Shown: piece by piece, positions 13,480 to 14,515 of the stretch
Layout: every line of letters begins with the position of its first letter
Numbering within the stretch: the first letter of the stretch is position 1
Assembly: GCA_038258095.1 (NCBI GenBank)
Contig: JBBSQE010000069.1
Span: 1 to 14,515 of the forward strand
DNA length: 14,515 nt
Direction of reading: 5' to 3'
DNA from: JBBSQE01 sp038258095
Lineage (GTDB): Bacteria > Actinomycetota > Thermoleophilia > Solirubrobacterales > 70-9
Notes under the pieces: generated by a model
What the model saw: the letters and a program-made list of their open reading frames with translations, nothing else
The model's database searches: none
Told to the model about the DNA's origin: nothing
Position numbers and translations under genes: made by a program

Positions 13480-14515
13480 ATGGCCAACCTCGACGAAGAG
13501 CGCGATCCGGCGGCCGGCGATGGCGCAGCCGTGACGCCTGATGAGGTCCCCCCAGAGCAGGAGGCGGCGGTCCAGGACGACCTCTACCGCTACATCGCGC
13601 CGATGGTCGGCCCCGACGACGAGCGCGTCTTCACCGACTCCGGCATCGAACTGAAGAAGCTCTATGAGTCAGACGACGTCGCTCCCGATCTCGACGACCG
13701 GCTCGGCGAGCCCGGCGATTACCCCTTCACGCGCGGGATCCACGACGGCATGTACCGCGACCGGACCTGGACGATGCGCCAGTACGCGGGCTTCGCCACG
13801 CCCGAGGACACGAACGAGCGCTACCGCTACCTGATCGAGCACGGGTCGACCGGCCTCTCGATGGCCTTCGACCTCCCGACCCAGCTCGGTCTCGACTCCG
13901 ACGACCCGCTCGCGCAGGGCGAGGTCGGCCGCACCGGGGTCCCGATCGACACGATCGAGGACATGCGGATCTGCTTCGATCAGATCCCGCTCGACCAGGT
14001 CTCGACCTCGATGACGATCAACGCCCCCGCGGCGGTGCTCCTCCTCCTCTACGAGCTCGTGGGCGAGGAGCAGGGCGTGCCGTCCGAGAAGCTCCGCGGC
14101 ACCGTCCAGAACGACGTCCTCAAGGAGTACATGGCGCGCGGCAACTACATCTACCCGCCGAAGCCGACCATGCGTCTGACCACCGACATCTTCGAGTACT
14201 GCCACGAGAACGTGCCGCAGTGGAACACGATCTCGATCTCCGGGTACCACATCCGCGAGAAGGGCTGCTCGGCCGTGCAGGAGGTCGCGTTCACGCTCTC
14301 CAACGCGATCGCCTACGTCGAGGGCGCGCTCGACCGCGGCCTGAAGATCGACGATTTCGCTCCCCGGCTCGCCTTCTTCTTCAACTGCCACAACGACGTC
14401 TTCCAGGAGGTCGCCAAGTTCCGCGCGGCCCGGCGGATGTGGGCATCGATCGTGAAGGACCGCTTCGGCGCCGAGAACGCGAAGTCGATGCAGATGCGCT
14501 TCCACACCCAGACCG
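13480..14515 (+). CDS. Methylmalonyl-CoA mutase, large (catalytic) subunit, 3' end cut by the window
   Basis: The first 345 residues of an adenosylcobalamin-dependent acyl-CoA mutase TIM barrel, still open at the window edge. Recognisable blocks are YPFTRGIHDGMYRDRTWTMR (81-100), QYAGF (101-105), GLSMAFDLPTQLGLDSDDP (125-143), STSMTINAPAA (175-185), GTVQNDVLKEYMARGNYIYP (207-226), WNTISISGYHIRE (248-260), and FAPRLAFFFNCHND (293-306). Tyr102, Arg220 and His257 correspond, by my alignment, to Tyr89, Arg207 and His244 of the Propionibacterium enzyme. Tyr and Arg at those places mark methylmalonyl-CoA rather than isobutyryl-CoA specificity. It interconverts methylmalonyl-CoA and succinyl-CoA in propionate and branched-chain catabolism. 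The first 30 residues are an acidic extension. Whether a C-terminal B12-binding domain is fused or encoded separately lies outside the window. Confidence 0.93.
   Translation, partial: MANLDEERDPAAGDGAAVTPDEVPPEQEAAVQDDLYRYIAPMVGPDDERVFTDSGIELKKLYESDDVAPDLDDRLGEPGDYPFTRGIHDGMYRDRTWTMRQYAGFATPEDTNERYRYLIEHGSTGLSMAFDLPTQLGLDSDDPLAQGEVGRTGVPIDTIEDMRICFDQIPLDQVSTSMTINAPAAVLLLLYELVGEEQGVPSEKLRGTVQNDVLKEYMARGNYIYPPKPTMRLTTDIFEYCHENVPQWNTISISGYHIREKGCSAVQEVAFTLSNAIAYVEGALDRGLKIDDFAPRLAFFFNCHNDVFQEVAKFRAARRMWASIVKDRFGAENAKSMQMRFHTQT

Noticed and set aside
13669..14505. A 278-codon minus-strand frame opposite the mutase
   Set aside because: The plus-strand frame contains continuous, highly conserved mutase motifs; the minus-strand product is a compositionally biased Val/Asp/Arg/Leu string typical of an antisense shadow.
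13480..14515. Isobutyryl-CoA or ethylmalonyl-CoA mutase instead of methylmalonyl-CoA mutase
   Set aside because: I first read His88 as replacing the key tyrosine. Counting along the Propionibacterium enzyme places the specificity tyrosine at Tyr102 (RQYAGF) and the arginine at Arg220 (YMARG), both kept. Isobutyryl-CoA mutases have Phe and Gln there.

Overview
The window is very GC-rich, gene-dense DNA. It carries 12 protein genes, no RNA genes, and no gene-free gap longer than about 75 bases. Base composition, Ala/Arg/Gly-rich proteins, GTG starts, TAnnnT-type -10 boxes directly in front of start codons and a methylmalonyl-CoA mutase all point to an actinobacterium. A soil-type lineage such as Thermoleophilia (Solirubrobacterales and relatives) is my best guess. 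That placement is an inference; no marker gene is present.

Layout. (1) 7-2028 (+): a GT2-GT4 fusion glycosyltransferase. (2) 1998-5160 (-): a three-gene operon read leftward, with a small coiled-coil protein, a two-domain glycosyltransferase (degenerate CgeB-like half plus intact GT2 half) and a class I methyltransferase. (3) 5161-5233: a divergent promoter region. (4) 5234-8969 (+): a four-gene operon, with a class I methyltransferase, a CgeB-like glycosyltransferase with an eroded GT2 tail, an SDR nucleotide-sugar reductase/epimerase (RMD-like) and another class I methyltransferase. (5) 8948-11035 (-): an O-antigen ligase/polymerase-type membrane protein. (6) 11074-11574 (+): a small secreted, membrane-anchored protein of unknown function. 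(7) 11596-12363 (-): a WecG/TagA/CpsF-family glycosyltransferase. (8) 12409-13452 (+): an HSL-type alpha/beta hydrolase. (9) 13480 to the window end (+): a methylmalonyl-CoA mutase large subunit, cut by the edge. The last two look like the boundary with general metabolism.

Together, items 1-7 look like part of a cell-surface polysaccharide locus. WecG/TagA/CpsF proteins add an early sugar to a lipid-linked acceptor. The fused and paired GTs would extend or branch the chain. The SDR would make a 6-deoxy sugar nucleotide, the three methyltransferases could O-methylate sugars or cap chains, and the Wzy/WaaL-type protein would polymerise or ligate the product outside the membrane. No flippase, initiating phosphosugar transferase or dehydratase is visible here.

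Two patterns stand out. First, all seven visible transcription-unit starts have a TAnnnT hexamer 6-9 bases before the start codon, implying leaderless mRNAs. Second, the two operons that diverge from 5161-5233 each carry a member of the same two-domain glycosyltransferase family, and the two proteins have decayed in opposite halves. A palindromic repeat (GGGGTCAGACCCC) also sits in frame at the 5' end of the SDR gene and makes its true start uncertain.
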